NCBI GenBank assembly: GCA_022775985.1
Contig: JALFIM010000088.1
Span: 1-34,581 of the forward strand
Length of the DNA stretch: 34,581 nt
Reading direction: 5' to 3'
Source: Prevotella sp.
GTDB taxonomy: Bacteria; Bacteroidota; Bacteroidia; Bacteroidales; Bacteroidaceae
Both the position numbers and the translations under genes were made by a program. Below the pieces are notes generated by a model. The model saw nothing but the letters and a program-made list of their open reading frames with translations. It had not been told where the DNA came from and searched no databases. Position 1 is the stretch's first letter. Every line of letters begins with the position of its first letter. Below, in pieces: positions 32,593 through 34,581 of the stretch.

Positions 32593-33822
32593 ATGAAAAG
32601 TATCAAAACTATGGTTGCGGCCATGTTCGCGACCATGTCCTTAACGGTAAGCGCACAGTCCACCGGCGGTCAGGTGGCGGCAAGTGACACCCTGTTCTAT
32701 GAGTCGTTCGACGACATGACTGGCAAGGGAGGCAACGACGGCAACTGGGATATAGCCTACAGCCTGAAGATGTGGGAGTTCAGCACCAAGGGCACCATAA
32801 ACGAGGGATGGACCAACACCCTCACCGACGTGCGCCCTGCCAATAAGTGCATAGTGATAGGCACCACAGGCAATCTGCAGTCGCCAGTGCTCGAGAACCT
32901 CAACGGCGCTGCCATACTCACGTTCCGGGCCGGCACCACCAAGAACTACAACACACGCCTGAAAATCACCGCCATATCTGACGGAGAGTTCACCGAGACA
33001 GGCAGCAATGTGGCATACGTAGACCTGCCCAACAAGGAGTTCGGCACGTTCAAGCTCATACTCAAGGGCTGCACCGCCAAGACGCGCCTGTCATTCACCA
33101 ACCCCAACGCCTTCTCAGCACTGCTCCTCGACGACGTGCTGCTGACCAACATGGTGAGCGTGGACGAGAGCAAGCCCAACATACTCACCATGACCAAATA
33201 CAATGGCAAGACAATAGACGTGCTCATAGGCCGCACGCTGAGCGCGGACAAGTGGAACTCCATCTGTCTGCCGTTCGCACTGACAGCCGGGCAGATAGCC
33301 TCTGCATTCGGCGAGGGCACGGAGGTGGCGGCATTCAAGTCGGCATCGCAGAAGGAGAAACGACTTGAGTTTGAGAATGTAAGCGAGATGGAAGCCGGGA
33401 AGCCATACCTTATACGCACACGTGAGGATGTGAAAGACCCCATAGCCGAGGGTGTGACCATGCGGATGCTCGTCAACTCAATAGTGACGAAGGGTCTCTA
33501 CTCATTCATCGGCACCACGACCCCCATGGCGAAGCTCACGAAAATCATTGTCCTCAACGATGACATGACACTCGGTGAGGTGGAGAAGGACGAGACGTTC
33601 TACCGTCTGCCGGCACTCAACGCGTACTTCACACTGCCCATTGGCACCGATGCCGCTGACGTGACGGTAAGCATCAACGACAAGCCCACTGCCATTGACG
33701 GCGTGCATGAGGCCACTACCGCCACTGGCAACGACAACATATACAATATCAGCGGCCAGAAGGTGAAGTCGGCCACAAGCGGACTCTACATCATCAACGG
33801 CAAGAAAGTGTTGGTGAAATAA
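32593..33822 (+). CDS. Secreted anchor-J-like protein with short C-terminal sorting-like tail
   Basis: This 409-residue protein has a signal peptide (MKSIKTMVAAMFATMSLTVSAQ). Residues 33-190 form a jelly-roll resembling choice-of-anchor-J domains (DTLFYESFDDMTGKGGNDGN; NLQSPVLENLNGAAILTFRA; ALLLDDVLLT). Residues 210-365 are a beta domain of the type that follows WNSICLPFAL in many Prevotella-like secreted proteins. The C-terminus (NIYNISGQKVKSATSGLYII, then NGKKVLVK) is the short sorting-like tail common in this group. It is probably exported and placed on the surface or in the outer membrane; no enzymatic motif is visible and the binding partner is unknown. It is transcribed alone, with its own promoter and a downstream hairpin. 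Confidence 0.8.
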   Translation: MKSIKTMVAAMFATMSLTVSAQSTGGQVAASDTLFYESFDDMTGKGGNDGNWDIAYSLKMWEFSTKGTINEGWTNTLTDVRPANKCIVIGTTGNLQSPVLENLNGAAILTFRAGTTKNYNTRLKITAISDGEFTETGSNVAYVDLPNKEFGTFKLILKGCTAKTRLSFTNPNAFSALLLDDVLLTNMVSVDESKPNILTMTKYNGKTIDVLIGRTLSADKWNSICLPFALTAGQIASAFGEGTEVAAFKSASQKEKRLEFENVSEMEAGKPYLIRTREDVKDPIAEGVTMRMLVNSIVTKGLYSFIGTTTPMAKLTKIIVLNDDMTLGEVEKDETFYRLPALNAYFTLPIGTDAADVTVSINDKPTAIDGVHEATTATGNDNIYNISGQKVKSATSGLYIINGKKVLVK

Positions 33823-33829
33823 CCATATC

Positions 33830-33870
33830 ATCGGCCGGCACCGACCTCCATGGGCGTGCCGGCCGATTGC
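33830..33870 (+). terminator. Hairpin terminator after the secreted anchor-J-like gene
   Basis: ATCGGCCGGCAC (33830-33841) pairs perfectly with GTGCCGGCCGAT (33856-33867). The tail (TGCATTC) is poor in T, so termination may be partial. Confidence 0.5.
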
Positions 33871-34013
33871 ATTCATGCCCAAGCCCAAGCCCCATGGCCA
33901 CACAATACAGCATGGCGCAAAGCAAGCAAACGGCCATAAGGCATCACAGACGGGCAAAGCCATGATAAAAACAGACCTAATACATAACAATCCGTAAGTT
34001 TAGACTGTAATTC

Positions 34014-34045
34014 TTTGTCTGTTTAAAAGAAAAATATTACTTTTG
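34014..34045 (+). promoter_or_regulatory. Promoter of the BASS-family transporter gene
   Basis: TTTG (34014-34017), a 20-nt spacer and TACTTTTG (34038-34045) match the Bacteroidota consensus. The leader is about 43 nt. Confidence 0.75.
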
Positions 34046-34092
34046 CATTCAATTTATAGCAACACTGCATATCAAGGTATAAACAGACAGAA

Positions 34093-34581
34093 ATGATAAG
34101 ACTTTTTCAGGGCTTGAGCAGATGGCTCGCCGACAACACCTCCGTGTTCATCATCTGCATAGCGGTATTCACGTTCTTCTTTCCCCACACATTCGACTGG
34201 GTGCGAGGCACCACACAGACCGTCATCCTCGGCATCATAATGCTGACCATGGGCCTGACACTCACCACCGACGACTTCAAGATACTGGCCCGCCGGCCTC
34301 TCGACATATTCATCGGCGCATGCGCACAATTCATCATCATGCCTGGAGTGGCCTACATGCTCGTACACGTGTGGCATCTCGACCCGGCACTGGCACTCGG
34401 CATACTGCTCGTAGGCTGCTGCCCCGGCGGCGTGTCGAGTAATATCATGAGCTACCTGTGCCACGGCGACGTGGCATTCTCCGTAGGCATGACCTGCGCC
34501 TCCACCCTCCTCGCCCCCATGATGACACCGCTGCTCATGAAAGTCACCGCAGGAGAGATAATACATATCGATGCCGTGGGC
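34093..34581 (+). CDS. Bile acid:sodium symporter (BASS) family transporter, C-terminus cut by window edge
   Basis: The ATG at 34093 opens 163 codons with no stop before the window end. The protein starts MIRLFQGLSRWLADNTSVFI and has about four hydrophobic segments within the visible part. Family landmarks are GIIMLTMGLTLTTDDFKILA, GILLVGCCPGGVSSNIMSYL, and FSVGMTCASTLLAPMMTPLL, which carry the Na+-binding and crossover region of SBF/BASS transporters. These are Na+-coupled carriers of organic anions. The true substrate in bacteria varies (keto acids such as pantoate or pyruvate, bile acids) and cannot be read here. A well-formed promoter precedes the gene. Confidence 0.9.
   Translation, partial: MIRLFQGLSRWLADNTSVFIICIAVFTFFFPHTFDWVRGTTQTVILGIIMLTMGLTLTTDDFKILARRPLDIFIGACAQFIIMPGVAYMLVHVWHLDPALALGILLVGCCPGGVSSNIMSYLCHGDVAFSVGMTCASTLLAPMMTPLLMKVTAGEIIHIDAVG

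Noticed and set aside
33880..33975. Another 22-bp repeat array after the secreted anchor-J-like gene
   Set aside because: CATGG-like motifs recur, but at 18, 24 and 26 bp rather than a constant 22; at most a decayed array.

Overview
The window reads as chromosomal DNA of a Bacteroidota bacterium, most likely order Bacteroidales and Prevotella-like. The support is: TAnnTTTG-type -7 promoter boxes (several with a TTTG at -33) before many genes, almost no Shine-Dalgarno sequences, a Bacteroidota-type LptD, a NigD-like lipoprotein, a DUF1573 protein, choice-of-anchor-J secreted proteins with C-terminal sorting-like domains, and an ECF sigma gene followed by a membrane-anchored barrel protein. No rRNA, tRNA, transposase, phage gene or CRISPR array was seen.

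Layout. 1-11.3 kb is all minus strand: a truncated TlpA-like thioredoxin, LptD, an HD hydrolase, an OadA/PycB-type carboxyltransferase with its own terminator, a lipoprotein, the queuosine pair queF and precursor transporter (the transporter leader carries a preQ1-I-like riboswitch candidate), and a secreted S8 protease. 11.5-13.4 kb (plus) holds a SlyD-type FKBP and chorismate synthase. 13.6-18.1 kb (minus) holds a large anchor-J surface protein broken by a frameshift and a membrane-bound LuxR-type regulator. 18.4-34.6 kb (plus) holds a NigD-like lipoprotein, a giant alpha-2-macroglobulin-like protein, a DUF1573-ispH pair, an LTA-synthase-like sulfatase-fold enzyme, a lipoprotein / ECF sigma / IM-anchored barrel operon, another secreted anchor-J-like protein, and a truncated bile acid:Na+ symporter-family transporter.

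Most genes are housekeeping or cell-envelope functions. The unusual content is between genes. (1) Four 3' flanks (after aroC, the macroglobulin gene, ispH and the sulfatase gene) carry head-to-tail degenerate repeats with an exact 22-bp pitch, starting within about 10 bp of the stop codon and usually followed by a terminator. (2) Three other gaps carry a separate polar element of about 105 bp: four GGCC-centred units, again at 22-23 bp pitch, the first inverted relative to the other three. (3) A 50-bp hairpin element occurs twice (47/50 identical), each time immediately downstream of a -7 box, so within a 5' leader. I know of no description of the 22-bp repeats or the GGCC element, but could not search.

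Other points of note: the carboxyltransferase ends in a biotinyl-like domain without the AMKM lysine motif; the macroglobulin has C-D-D-N where the C-x-E-Q thioester is expected; and terminators and promoters abut closely in several places.
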